DNA of 64,000 bases from Novosphingobium album (ex Liu et al. 2023) (GCF_029076845.1 NZ_JARESE010000041.1:1-64000); one strand, 5' to 3'. Counted from the stretch's first letter, positions 1 to 7,017 are shown. Numbers and translations are program-made. Notes: generated by a model from the letters alone, not told the origin.

Positions 1-22
1 CCGTGGGCGTCCATCGCCGACC

Positions 23-820
23 TTACTGCAAAGTTGCGAGCGGCGCAGACTGTCCAGATAAGGCGACCAGTTCCTCGCGGGCGTAATCCTTGCTGCCGAA
101 GCGGTTGGTCAGGTTGCGGTTGAGCCGGGTCGGATGGCCGGTGGCGTGGGTCAGTTCGTGAAGGCAGGTCCGGTAATAGTTGATCTGCTCAAAGAAAGCG
201 GGCTGCGGCGGCACCTGCACGAAGTCATGGCTCGGCACATAGAATGCCTTGTCGCCGCCGATGCGGAAATCGACGCCGCTCGCCGCAATCACCGCCTCGG
301 CGACGGGGACAATTTCGCGGTCGGGAAGCGGCGCAGGATCGGCGGCAAGACCGGGGCGAAGCCCTTCGCATTGGGCGACATTGAACACGGTGAAGCGCTT
401 AAGGAACGGGATCGCCTTGGCGTCGCCGCCCTCGCGCTCGACGCGGGCCTTCTCGCCCTCGGGAACGAAGCGGTCGGCATAGACCACGATCTGGCCGCGT
501 TCGCCCTTGATGACACAGCCGCCCGCCTCGCGCGCCTGCCGGAAGGTCAGCCAGCTTTGCGAGGGATAGCCATTGGCGATGACCGCGCCCCACAGCAGCA
601 AGACATTGACGCCCGAATAGCTGCGCCCGGTGAGCGCGTTGCGAGGCAATGAAGGACCGGCGCAGGCGGCACCGCCCCACGGCTGGACCCACGGCACGCG
701 CCCCGCCTCAAGCTCGGCGATGATGCGGGCGGTCACCTCGTCATAGAGATTGCCGCGTGGCTCGGCACTGTCGCCCAAAGCCTTGCCACGCGCACGACGA
801 TTCGTAGGACTCGACACCAT
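23..820 (-). CDS. ArdC-like antirestriction protein, C-terminally truncated
   Basis: The 265-residue product has the two-part ArdC layout: an N-terminal ssDNA-binding region (LYDEVTARIIAELEAGRVPW) and a zincin-like metallopeptidase region with an HExxH motif (CLHELTHATGH). ArdC proteins protect incoming conjugative DNA from host restriction, which fits an early-transfer gene on a mobile element. The start is the ATG at 820, with GAGGAG six bases upstream; a longer in-frame extension has no such site. Family members run about 290-310 residues and continue after the EELVA motif with a conserved helix. Here the homology stops exactly after EELVA and ends in an unrelated tail (LSGQSAPLATLQ), so the last 30-40 residues are missing. 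A recombination or insertion breakpoint near position 60 is likely. The zinc motif is intact, but activity is uncertain. Confidence 0.75.
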   Translation of the reverse strand: MVSSPTNRRARGKALGDSAEPRGNLYDEVTARIIAELEAGRVPWVQPWGGAACAGPSLPRNALTGRSYSGVNVLLLWGAVIANGYPSQSWLTFRQAREAGGCVIKGERGQIVVYADRFVPEGEKARVEREGGDAKAIPFLKRFTVFNVAQCEGLRPGLAADPAPLPDREIVPVAEAVIAASGVDFRIGGDKAFYVPSHDFVQVPPQPAFFEQINYYRTCLHELTHATGHPTRLNRNLTNRFGSKDYAREELVALSGQSAPLATLQ

Positions 821-1393
821 AGCCTCCTCACCCGCCCAAAAAGCCCCATGGCCTCCCCCGAGAGGCGGGGGGTGGGCGGCGAGACGCGACCAGAGGAGGC
901 CCGGCTCCAGCGGCGCGCGCACCCGAAGGGGCGCAATGGACGTGAAGCACTCCGCGCAGCGGAGTTGCGAGCGCCGCGACGGGCCTCAGGCGGAAGCGCC
1001 GGCCACACCCGCCGACGAGGGAAGGCCCACAAACAACGCCGTCGCGTCATCAGGACGCGGCGACCACAGATGCGCCATGCGATCGTCACCGTAAGGCCGA
1101 GACCCGCAAGGGGCTCGGGGTCGCGGGAGCGACCTAGAGCGCGGTCGTGGGCGGCGAAGCCGCGATGCCCCGCGCCGCCCGGCGCGAGACAAGACGCACC
1201 CTTGCATGCGGCCGGCCAGCGCGGCGGCGTGCGCGCGGGCCTGTGGGCCAGCCGCCGCCGTGCTCCACGGTCGCGCAAGTGTGCAGACGCGGGTCAACCA
1301 GACGCGCGACCCCTGGCGGCGGCGCAGCGACGCCAGAGTGCGCACCGCAGATCCCGCGTTCGACCAGGCATCGCCGCCGTCCCGCGAGGCGCC
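821..1393. other. 573-bp GC-rich intergenic region, nothing recognised
   Basis: No coding sequence here looks like a real protein: all open frames on both strands are Arg/Pro/Ala-rich and have no recognisable domain. The segment contains a G/C hairpin just upstream of the ardC start (CCTCCCCCG...CGGGGGG, about 851-872), a GTCGCGTC/GACGCGGCGAC inverted repeat (about 1041-1064) and a cluster of G-runs at 1100-1130. It could hold a transfer or replication site, or the remains of deleted genes. I cannot assign it. Confidence 0.4.
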
Positions 1394-1699
1394 TCACTTC
1401 TCGCGTTGCCGCCGCCGACGGGAAGCCGCGCGTGCCTGTTCGCCGAAAGCGGTGATTGCGCTGCGCAGTCCATCGCCGGTAATCCACCGTGCCCGCGCAA
1501 GATGCGTGTCCCAGCAGGTCTGGGCGCGCATCGCATCCGTGGTTGGATCGATACCCAGAATCTCGAGCGAGCCGTCCTGCCAGGCGACGCCGTCCTTCTC
1601 GGCATCCAGCAACTCGGCATAAGTGAGCAGGTGCCGCCGATCATAGTCAAAGACGGTCTCGCCCGACGGCGCGACGGTATCGAGAGGATCTGACGACAT
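1394..1699 (-). CDS. QseM-like small protein (candidate quorum-sensing antiactivator)
   Basis: This 101-residue protein has a conserved-looking core (DYDRRHLLTYAELLDAE, then CWDTHLARARWI) and a basic, disordered C-terminus. The ATG at 1699 was chosen because GAGG sits five bases upstream; the frame could also open at a TTG at 1717. Size, divergent pairing with a small XRE regulator, and position next to a DUF6499/DUF2285 gene and luxI/luxR all match the qseM-qseC arrangement of Mesorhizobium ICEMlSymR7A. There QseM binds and blocks TraR and FseA, keeping the element silent in most cells. The assignment rests mainly on context; I did not confirm sequence homology. It would act in the cytoplasm by protein-protein contact. 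Confidence 0.5.
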   Translation of the reverse strand: MSSDPLDTVAPSGETVFDYDRRHLLTYAELLDAEKDGVAWQDGSLEILGIDPTTDAMRAQTCWDTHLARARWITGDGLRSAITAFGEQARAASRRRRQREK

Positions 1700-1743
1700 C
1701 GGGCCTCGGTTGCTCAATGGCCGACCAGCGGCCGTCCCCTCTA

Positions 1744-1760
1744 TACATCAAGTTGGTGTA
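1744..1760. promoter_or_regulatory. Operator half of a paired XRE-binding region (imperfect palindrome)
   Basis: TACATCAA-G-TTGGTGTA is a 17-bp palindrome with one mismatch and shares its half-site with the perfect palindrome at 1783-1801. It lies nearer the QseM-like gene (start 1699), so it probably tunes that promoter. Pairing of two operators of unequal quality between qseM and qseC is the arrangement known from ICEMlSymR7A. Confidence 0.65.
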
Positions 1761-1782
1761 AGATACAGCTGAAGTCACGGTC

Positions 1783-1801
1783 TCACATCAATTTGATGTG
1801 A
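1783..1801. promoter_or_regulatory. Operator of the XRE regulator (perfect 19-bp palindrome)
   Basis: TCACATCAA-T-TTGATGTGA is a perfect 19-bp palindrome ending seven bases before the GTG start of the XRE gene. Centre-to-centre distance to the second site (1744-1760) is 40 bp, close to four helical turns, so two dimers could sit on the same face. Its position next to the start codon suggests autoregulation of a transcript with a very short or absent leader. Confidence 0.75.
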
Positions 1802-1808
1802 GGGACTG

Positions 1809-2045
1809 GTGGCGCGAGGCATCCACGATAGTCGCTATCGCTGGGTGATCGAGCAACTGATCGAAGCCCGCAAGCAACAGGCGCTGACGCAGCAGGCCGT
1901 GGCGGAGAAGCTCGGCAAGCCGCAGCAATATGTCTCGCGCTACGAGACGGGCGAGCGCCGGCTCGACATTTTCGAATTCATCGATGTCGCGACCGCCTTG
2001 GCGATCGACGCGCTCGCCCTGGTAGGCAACGCGCCCAAATCCTAG
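1809..2045 (+). CDS. XRE-family repressor, QseC-like
   Basis: The 78-residue protein is almost entirely one lambda-repressor-like helix-turn-helix: QALTQQAVAEKLGKPQQYVS gives helices 2 and 3, followed by RYETGERRLDIFEF. No other domain is present. It starts at GTG, with GAGGGA five bases upstream overlapping the operator at 1783-1801. It is divergent from the QseM-like gene and converges with the FseA-like gene, overlapping its end by four bases. By analogy with QseC of ICEMlSymR7A it should bind the two palindromes between the genes and set a bistable choice between silence and quorum-sensing activation. The XRE fold is clear; the QseC role is inferred from layout. Confidence 0.75.
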   Translation: MARGIHDSRYRWVIEQLIEARKQQALTQQAVAEKLGKPQQYVSRYETGERRLDIFEFIDVATALAIDALALVGNAPKS

Positions 2046-2768
2046 ATTCGTCCTGCCAATACGCCGCGCGGACCTGCGCGGATGAGGGCGACGGCGAGCG
2101 GGATCATCCGGCGTACGCGCGATTTGAGATGCTCGCCGTCTCCGGGCCAGTCGCCGCCATAGATGCCAAGGCCGATCGCGCGCTGGCTGGCGCCCGCGGC
2201 GGTCGCGTCGCCGACCCGGAGCGCTTCCACCAGCCTGCCGAACCGCGTCCCGACATCGGTTGGCGGCTCCCGACCGCGCAGAAAGGCATCGAGGCGGCGG
2301 GCCGACTCGAGCTGGGGTTCAAGGATGCGACCATAATCGATCAACGCCGCGACCGGACGCGGCCCGTCGTCGAGGGCGCCATCACGACCTTCCAACTGCA
2401 GTGTTCCGTCCAGGAGGTCGAGCAAGACATGCCGTCGATCCGCAATCCGAATCCCGCGACGCCCTATCCGTGCGAGATCGAGCGCCGGACCCGACCGCGC
2501 CGGCACCACCGCCAGCAGACGCGGGTTCGCGGCCGCCGTCCAGGGCGGGACCGCGTGGGCGCAGTCAAGCTCGGGATCAGCCGGGAAAGTGCAGCCCCCA
2601 CAGAGCAGCAAAATGAGCGGCGGCCTCGCTGGCAGGGACAGCGCGCATGTCCGCGCGGTAGGCCGGATCGCGCCGCAGCAGTTCCCAGGCGAGCGCCGGC
2701 CGCCCGCCGGCGAGCACGGCCGCGTAGGCAACCGTGTCCCGCCAGTCGGGAAGCCCGGACATCGGCAT
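2042..2768 (-). CDS. FseA-like DUF6499/DUF2285 activator encoded in two frames (+1 shift)
   Basis: The first frame starts at the ATG at 2768, sharing one base with the phyH stop. It encodes a DUF6499-type segment (LPDWRDTVAYAAVL, then PALAWELLRRDPAYR) and reaches WGLHFPG before a TGA at 2579-2577. The +1 frame carries straight on with ADPELD and a complete DUF2285/RovC-type DNA-binding domain (AGASQRAIGLGIYGGDWPGD, then a basic RSRVRRMIPLA helix) to the stop at 2042. A one-base shift at TTT-CCC-G would give one continuous protein of about 241 residues. In ICEMlSymR7A, msi172 and msi171 are joined by programmed +1 frameshifting into FseA, which activates the excisionase gene. Here the same is plausible, but a mutation or a sequencing error would look identical. 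Confidence 0.7.
2577..2588 (-). promoter_or_regulatory. Candidate +1 frameshift site TTT-CCC-GGC-TGA
   Basis: Read on the minus strand, zero-frame codons are TTT (2588-2586), CCC (2585-2583), GGC (2582-2580) and TGA (2579-2577). A tRNA-Pro slipping from CCC to CCG moves translation into the frame that continues GCT-GAT-CCC and encodes the DUF2285 domain. Slippage of tRNA-Pro on CCC-N is a recognised +1 route in bacteria, and a nearby stop codon favours it. Confidence 0.45.
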
Positions 2769-3625
2769 CAGTCCTGCCGATCCGCGAGAAAGGCGACCGC
2801 CTGCGCTTCCTGATCGGGACGCAGCGCGTCGATCGCGCCGGGATATTCGGGGACCGATTCCCCAAGCAGTATCGACGGGCATTGCCCCTCGACATTGCCG
2901 AGATTGGGTCGGTGCTGCGCATAGCCGACCAGCGCCGCCAGCTCGGGTGAAAAGTGCCGCGCGACCGCCGGCGGATATACCAGCCACTGCAGTTCGAAGG
3001 GTCTCAGCCAGCCGAGGCAATAGCTGACGATCACACCACGGCGCGGCGCGGCCGATATGTTGCCGCCACCGCCATGCAGCGTCGAGCCGAGAAACAGCAG
3101 GGCGTCGCCCGGCGCGAGCTCGGGGACGACCGCATCCTCCTCGGGCAGCTCGCCGGCATCCTGGTCGACATGGCTGCCGGGCCACAGCCGCGTCCCCCCA
3201 TTCTCGAGTGTGAACGGGTCGATCGGCCACATCACGTTCACGAGATATTCCATGCTGCCCTTGGGGCCGGCCCACATGTCCTGGTCGCGATGGGGCAGTT
3301 GCGCCGGTGCGCCGGGATGGATCTCGACCGCCTGCGTCAGGTTGAGCGCGATGCGCTCGCACCAGGGCAGCAGCATGCGTTCGACGATCGCCAGCACCGC
3401 CGGGTGGCGGACCAGCGCCTCGGCATGTGGCGAACGTCGGAGCAGAGCGCCGAAACGTCGGGTGCGGTGCCCGTAGAAGACGCCCCGGCACATCGGCGTC
3501 AGAGCGAAAGATGGGGCGAGGTCGGCGGCCAGGGCGCCGATCGTGGCAGGATCGAGCGCGCCGCGCATCACGCTCACGCCCTCTCGCGAGAGATCGCCGG
3601 TGGCGATGTCGATGCCCACGCTCAT
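2768..3625 (-). CDS. Phytanoyl-CoA dioxygenase (PhyH) family protein
   Basis: The 285-residue protein belongs to the Fe(II)/2-oxoglutarate-dependent PhyH family: an H-x-D iron motif (LPHRDQDMW), a downstream GGTRLWPGSH strand and the distal histidine in GSTLHGGGGN. Such enzymes hydroxylate or halogenate small substrates, often acyl chains. It starts at the ATG at 3625, overlapping the end of luxI by four bases, and is followed with a one-base overlap by the FseA-like gene, so the three are translationally coupled. A phyH gene next to luxI/luxR is a recurring arrangement in sphingomonads. A role in modifying the acyl-homoserine lactone or its precursor is an attractive but untested idea. Confidence 0.85.
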   Translation of the reverse strand: MSVGIDIATGDLSREGVSVMRGALDPATIGALAADLAPSFALTPMCRGVFYGHRTRRFGALLRRSPHAEALVRHPAVLAIVERMLLPWCERIALNLTQAVEIHPGAPAQLPHRDQDMWAGPKGSMEYLVNVMWPIDPFTLENGGTRLWPGSHVDQDAGELPEEDAVVPELAPGDALLFLGSTLHGGGGNISAAPRRGVIVSYCLGWLRPFELQWLVYPPAVARHFSPELAALVGYAQHRPNLGNVEGQCPSILLGESVPEYPGAIDALRPDQEAQAVAFLADRQD

Positions 3626-4224
3626 GCCGCGAGCTCCAGCGCGCCGACATAGGTGCCGGTCCAGGCGAGCCGCTCGCAGATGTCCGACGTGACCTCGATG
3701 CGGAAGGCGCCGATCGGACCGCCGGCAATGCGAAGGGCGGGGCCGAGCGGTTCGGCGCGCCATCCCATGGCGAGCACCTCACGCCTGAATCCCTCGGGGA
3801 TAACGCCGGTGATGTGCTCGAGCCCGCGCGCCAGCGCGAAGTCGGCCATCGCCGAGATCAGTGCGCTTCGTAGCTCCCGCCTGCGGGCGGCACCGTGGCG
3901 GCTCGGCAGGCAGAGCCGCGTGCTCTCCCACGTCGTTGGTCCCACGGGAACGCCCGCGATGCAAAGGTGGGGAAATATCTCGCCCAGCAGGTGCGGCAGC
4001 CAGCTCGGCAGCATGCGCAGCGACGCCTCGTGTCGTCCGCCATCGTCGATCGAGATGATATAGACGGCATCGGCGGTGTCGAATTGGTCGATCTCGAAGC
4101 GGCCGTCGACGACGGGGACGTCCCAATCGAAGAAGTCCACGAACTGCGCCTTGCGGTCCGCGAACATGGATTCGAGCGCCGCCTGATGCGCGCTCCCGGG
4201 GTAGTTTTCGATGGTAAGGATCAT
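3622..4224 (-). CDS. Acyl-homoserine-lactone synthase (LuxI/TraI type)
   Basis: The 200-residue protein carries the LuxI signature residues at near-canonical spacing: R24 and F28 (FADRKAQF), W34, E44-D46-x-x-D49 (FEIDQFD), R70, and E100-x-x-R103 (WESTR). LuxI enzymes make N-acyl-homoserine lactones from S-adenosylmethionine and acyl-ACP. The start is the ATG at 4224 with GGAG upstream; no good start lies further out. It lies 56 bp after luxR on the same strand and overlaps phyH by four bases. On ICEs of this type the signal turns on excision and transfer. Acyl-chain length cannot be read from the sequence. Confidence 0.92.
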   Translation of the reverse strand: MILTIENYPGSAHQAALESMFADRKAQFVDFFDWDVPVVDGRFEIDQFDTADAVYIISIDDGGRHEASLRMLPSWLPHLLGEIFPHLCIAGVPVGPTTWESTRLCLPSRHGAARRRELRSALISAMADFALARGLEHITGVIPEGFRREVLAMGWRAEPLGPALRIAGGPIGAFRIEVTSDICERLAWTGTYVGALELAA

Positions 4225-4280
4225 GTGCTGCTCCCGTGGCTTGATGCGCCGCGAGAGGAAGCAGCTTTGGACAGTCAGCT

Positions 4281-5072
4281 TTAGCGCCCGGAATCCACGG
4301 TCCTTGACGGCCGCAATTCGTCCGTCGCGATCTCGCCGGCGAGGATCGCGGCCGCCAGCAATTCGGTGCGGTCGCTCGCCCCGAACAGGCGGCGCGCATC
4401 CCGCATGTAGCTCTCGACGGTGCGGACGGTCAGGCCGAGCCGATGGGCGATGAGCTTGTCCTTCAGGCCCTGTCCGGCGAGCAGGATGCAGTCGCGGTGG
4501 CGCGGCTCGAGCCTCGGCAACGGACCGCGCTGCGCCGGGCCGGCAAACCGGCGGGCCTGCTGGAAGGCGAAGGTGCCGAACGTCTGCGCAGGTCCGAGCA
4601 GCATTTCGGCGCGGCGCACGGCCTTGAGGCCGGCGAAGGTGCAAGACCCGAAGCAGGCGCCGAGCCTGGCACAGGGGACGGTGATCCCCTCGTTCAGTCC
4701 CTCGCGGCGACCAAGTTCCAGGGCAAGCCGGTCATGGCGATCCAGATCGATGATGGCGGGCAGGTTCGACCACAGGAACGCGGCCTCGGCGAACAGACAG
4801 CCGCGCATGACCGGATCGCGGCGGTAGCGGCCTTCGGCGATGATGCGCCGGGTGGCACCAGCCGCATAGTCGCGCAGGTCGACCGTTCCGGGCTTCGGAG
4901 ATCGCAGATCCTCGTGCGTCAGGATCGCAAAGTAACGGCAGCCCAGATCGTCGGCGAACGCGCGCGTCACCGCGCGAAGCTGGGCGCGATCCTCGGTGTC
5001 GCGGATCGCGCGGACAATATCGTCCAGCAGACTGAACGCGCACTCGTTCCACAGCCGGCTGCCTCCAGCCAT
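4281..5072 (-). CDS. LuxR-family AHL-responsive regulator (TraR-like)
   Basis: The 263-residue protein has an N-terminal autoinducer-binding domain (residues about 25-165, including YRRDPVMRG and a conserved Trp in FLWSNL) and a C-terminal GerE-type helix-turn-helix (GLKDKLIAHRLGLTVRTVES). The ATG at 5072 is preceded by a near-perfect AGGAGGT, so the upstream in-frame ATG at 5093 is less likely. It heads the operon luxR-luxI-phyH-fseA. With AHL bound it should activate this operon and transfer genes; QseM-type proteins would oppose it. A 14-bp perfect palindrome lies just upstream of its ribosome-binding site. Confidence 0.9.
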   Translation of the reverse strand: MAGGSRLWNECAFSLLDDIVRAIRDTEDRAQLRAVTRAFADDLGCRYFAILTHEDLRSPKPGTVDLRDYAAGATRRIIAEGRYRRDPVMRGCLFAEAAFLWSNLPAIIDLDRHDRLALELGRREGLNEGITVPCARLGACFGSCTFAGLKAVRRAEMLLGPAQTFGTFAFQQARRFAGPAQRGPLPRLEPRHRDCILLAGQGLKDKLIAHRLGLTVRTVESYMRDARRLFGASDRTELLAAAILAGEIATDELRPSRTVDSGR

Positions 5073-5085
5073 GTAGACCTCCTGC

Positions 5086-5099
5086 CGCGGCATGCCGCG
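5086..5099. promoter_or_regulatory. 14-bp perfect palindrome before luxR
   Basis: CGCGGCATGCCGCG is a perfect palindrome three bases upstream of the luxR ribosome-binding site. It might be part of a LuxR-type operator giving autoregulation, an mRNA hairpin limiting luxR translation, or a chance GC-rich palindrome. It is shorter than the usual 18-20-bp lux/tra box. Confidence 0.35.
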
Positions 5100-5397
5100 A
5101 ACCCGGGCCCCCTAAGCCGGTCGGTTGATCATCCTGCCCCGTTCGCGACTATGACAAGGCGACGCCCGAAATGGGTAACGTGGCGATCGATCCGTTCCGG
5201 TGCCAGAGCCTCCCCGACGGTGCGTTACCCATATCGATGCGCGGCTGGTCTAACCGGGCATTCGCGGGACCCGCCGCAAGGATCGAACAGGGCTGGCGAA
5301 AAAAATGCGTGGGTAGCCAAATTTCGCGTTACCAATTGTCCCGGTGCGGACTGTCATGTGCACTTCGGACAATTGCAGCGAGGTTCACCCCGCCTGA
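5100..5397. other. Divergent intergenic region between luxR and the ECF sigma gene
   Basis: This region holds promoters for both directions. Visible elements are: CATCCTGCCCC (5130-5140), which resembles the nic core of IncP-type transfer origins; a perfect 10-bp inverted repeat ATGGGTAACG (5171-5180) / CGTTACCCAT (5223-5232); a perfect 9-bp inverted repeat CAATTGTCC (5333-5341) / GGACAATTG (5367-5375) just before the sigma gene; and three copies of the GTTACC word. No coding sequence is seen. Confidence 0.6.
5328..5355 (+). promoter_or_regulatory. Candidate ECF-sigma promoter for the sigma-fecR unit
   Basis: GTTACC (5328-5333) and TGTC (5352-5355) are separated by 18 bp and lie 43 bp before the sigma start. 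Almost the same pair, GTTACC-N17-TGTC, precedes the TonB-dependent receptor gene (6943-6969). Recurrence at both genes expected to be controlled by this sigma factor suggests its own recognition sequence. It overlaps the 9-bp inverted repeat at 5333-5375. Confidence 0.5.
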
Positions 5398-5970
5398 ATG
5401 GTCGACGATGACGAGCTCAATGCCTGGTTCGTGCGGGAGGTGCTTCCTCTCGAGCGGGCGTTGACGTCCTACATCCGTCGCAACTGGAGGGTGTCTGAAG
5501 ACGTGCTGGAACTGAGGCAGGACATATATGAGCATTCGCTGATCGGTGCGCGCCGCGCACTGCCGCTCAATGCGCGTGCCTATGTCTTTACAATCGCCCG
5601 CAATCACCTGATCAACAACGCCAAGCGGGCCCGCATCGTGCCGATCGATACGATGGCCGACCTGGATGACATTCACCACGACATCGACATGTTCGAAGCG
5701 GAGCGGGCGCTTACCGCGCGGGACGAACTGCGCCGCGCGAAAGAAGGGATCGACAAGCTGCCGCCCAAGTGCCGCGAAATCATCCTGCTGCAGAAGATCG
5801 ACGGGATGACCGATCGCGAGGCGGCGGCGTCGCTGGGCGTCTCGGTCGAGACGGTCCGGCGCCAGATCAAGCTCGGGATGAAGGCGCTGTTCGACCACAT
5901 GGCGGGCGGGTCGGGCAGGATCGTGCGCAAGAGCTATAGGCGGCGCGCGGACGGTGAGGTGCTGCCATGA
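5398..5970 (+). CDS. ECF-type RNA polymerase sigma factor (FecI-like)
   Basis: The 190-residue protein has sigma region 2 (residues about 15-85, with NARAYVFTIARNHLINNAKR) and region 4 (about 115-170, with LPPKCREIILLQKIDGMTDREAAASLGVSVETVRRQI split by the usual turn). No anti-sigma domain is fused. It overlaps fecR by four bases, so the pair is co-translated. FecI-like factors recruit RNA polymerase to receptor genes when the outer-membrane receptor binds its ligand and FecR passes the signal inward. Its likely targets here are its own promoter and the receptor promoter at 6943. Confidence 0.92.
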   Translation: MVDDDELNAWFVREVLPLERALTSYIRRNWRVSEDVLELRQDIYEHSLIGARRALPLNARAYVFTIARNHLINNAKRARIVPIDTMADLDDIHHDIDMFEAERALTARDELRRAKEGIDKLPPKCREIILLQKIDGMTDREAAASLGVSVETVRRQIKLGMKALFDHMAGGSGRIVRKSYRRRADGEVLP

Positions 5971-6941
5971 GGCGGCAGGAAGCGATCGAGGACCAGGCGC
6001 TCGACTGGTTGATTCGCCGTAATGCGCCGGACTGGACCGAGGACGAGCAAGCCGAGCTCGATGCCTGGCTCGACGAGTCCATGGCGCACAAGGCGGCGTT
6101 CTGGCGCGCGGACCATCTTTGGCAACAGGCGGACCGCATTCGCTCGCTCGGGATCGAGCACGACGATCGGGCCGACGAGCACGGCCCTCGCCGCAGATGG
6201 TGGCCGGCGGCGATCGCCGCCAGCCTGGTCGCCGCCGTCGGCATTGGCGGATTGTCGGTCGCTCCGCGATTTCTCGACCAGCCTGCACCGCAGGTGCAGC
6301 AGGCCCGCTTTGATACGCCCATCGGCGGGCGGCGCGTGGTGCCGCTGGTGGATGGCAGCAAGGTCGAGTTGAACACGCAGACGGTGCTGCGGACGGCGGT
6401 TGGACAGAGCAAGCGGGAGGTCTGGCTGGACTCGGGCGAAGCGTTCTTCGAGGTCGCGCATCGCGATGGCGAGCCGTTCGTGGTCCATGCCGGTCGCCAG
6501 ACGATCACGGTCCTCGGCACGAAATTCTCGGTTCGCCGCGACAAGGATCGCGTGACGGTCAATGTGCTCGAAGGGCGGGTCCGGGTCGACGACGGCGAAG
6601 GCGCGATGGCCCATGCCGCGATCATCACGGCGGGCGATACGGCGATCTCGCGCGGGCCATCGACGCTGATCGCAGCCAAGTCGGAGGAGCGGGTCGCGGA
6701 TGCGCTCGCATGGCGCGACGGCATGCTGAGCTTTGACCAGGCGCCGCTCACGGAGGTCGTCGCCGAGTTCAATCGCTACAATCGCACCCGGCTCGTCGTC
6801 ACCGATGCCGCTGCCGGGCGGATCCCGATCGGCGGCTCGTTCCAGGCGTCGAGCGTGGACTCCTTCACGCGACTGCTGCGCGACGCATACGGCCTCAAGA
6901 TCGAGCGCGACGACACCACCGTGAAAATTTCGGCGCCGTAG
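5967..6941 (+). CDS. FecR-type anti-sigma/signal-transducing membrane protein
   Basis: The 324-residue protein has an N-terminal DUF4880 cytoplasmic domain (DWLIRRNAPDWTEDEQAELD), one transmembrane segment (about residues 77-98, WWPAAIAASLVAAVGIGGL), the periplasmic FecR domain (about 110-210, ending NVLEGRVRVDDGE) and a C-terminal DUF4974/STN-like domain (ALAWRDGMLSFDQAPLTEVV onward). FecR proteins hold or activate their sigma factor and contact the receptor's N-terminal signalling domain in the periplasm. The gene overlaps the sigma gene by four bases and precedes a receptor with that signalling domain, giving a complete cell-surface signalling set. Confidence 0.92.
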   Translation: MRRQEAIEDQALDWLIRRNAPDWTEDEQAELDAWLDESMAHKAAFWRADHLWQQADRIRSLGIEHDDRADEHGPRRRWWPAAIAASLVAAVGIGGLSVAPRFLDQPAPQVQQARFDTPIGGRRVVPLVDGSKVELNTQTVLRTAVGQSKREVWLDSGEAFFEVAHRDGEPFVVHAGRQTITVLGTKFSVRRDKDRVTVNVLEGRVRVDDGEGAMAHAAIITAGDTAISRGPSTLIAAKSEERVADALAWRDGMLSFDQAPLTEVVAEFNRYNRTRLVVTDAAAGRIPIGGSFQASSVDSFTRLLRDAYGLKIERDDTTVKISAP

Positions 6942-6942
6942 C

Positions 6943-6969
6943 GTTACCAAAAGCAAAGACCGGATTGTC
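6943..6969 (+). promoter_or_regulatory. Candidate ECF-sigma promoter of the TonB-dependent receptor
   Basis: GTTACC (6943-6948), 17 bp, TGTC (6966-6969), just after the fecR stop and 48 bp before the receptor start. It matches the element upstream of the sigma gene, so receptor, proteases and sigma factor may form one autoregulated regulon. Confidence 0.5.
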
Positions 6970-7017
6970 GCACCCTTCCATTGGGGCAGATAACCTGCCC
7001 GGAATGGGGGCAAAGAA

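Noticed and set aside
848..1693. Long plus-strand frame in the ardC-qseM gap
   Set aside because: Arg-rich, with no domain and no ribosome-binding site, and it overlaps the QseM-like gene on the other strand; typical of high-GC noise.
2042..2768. Treating the DUF6499 and DUF2285 parts as two independent genes
   Set aside because: The downstream frame has no good start near its domain, the shift point joins the two parts without losing residues, and the family has these domains in one protein.
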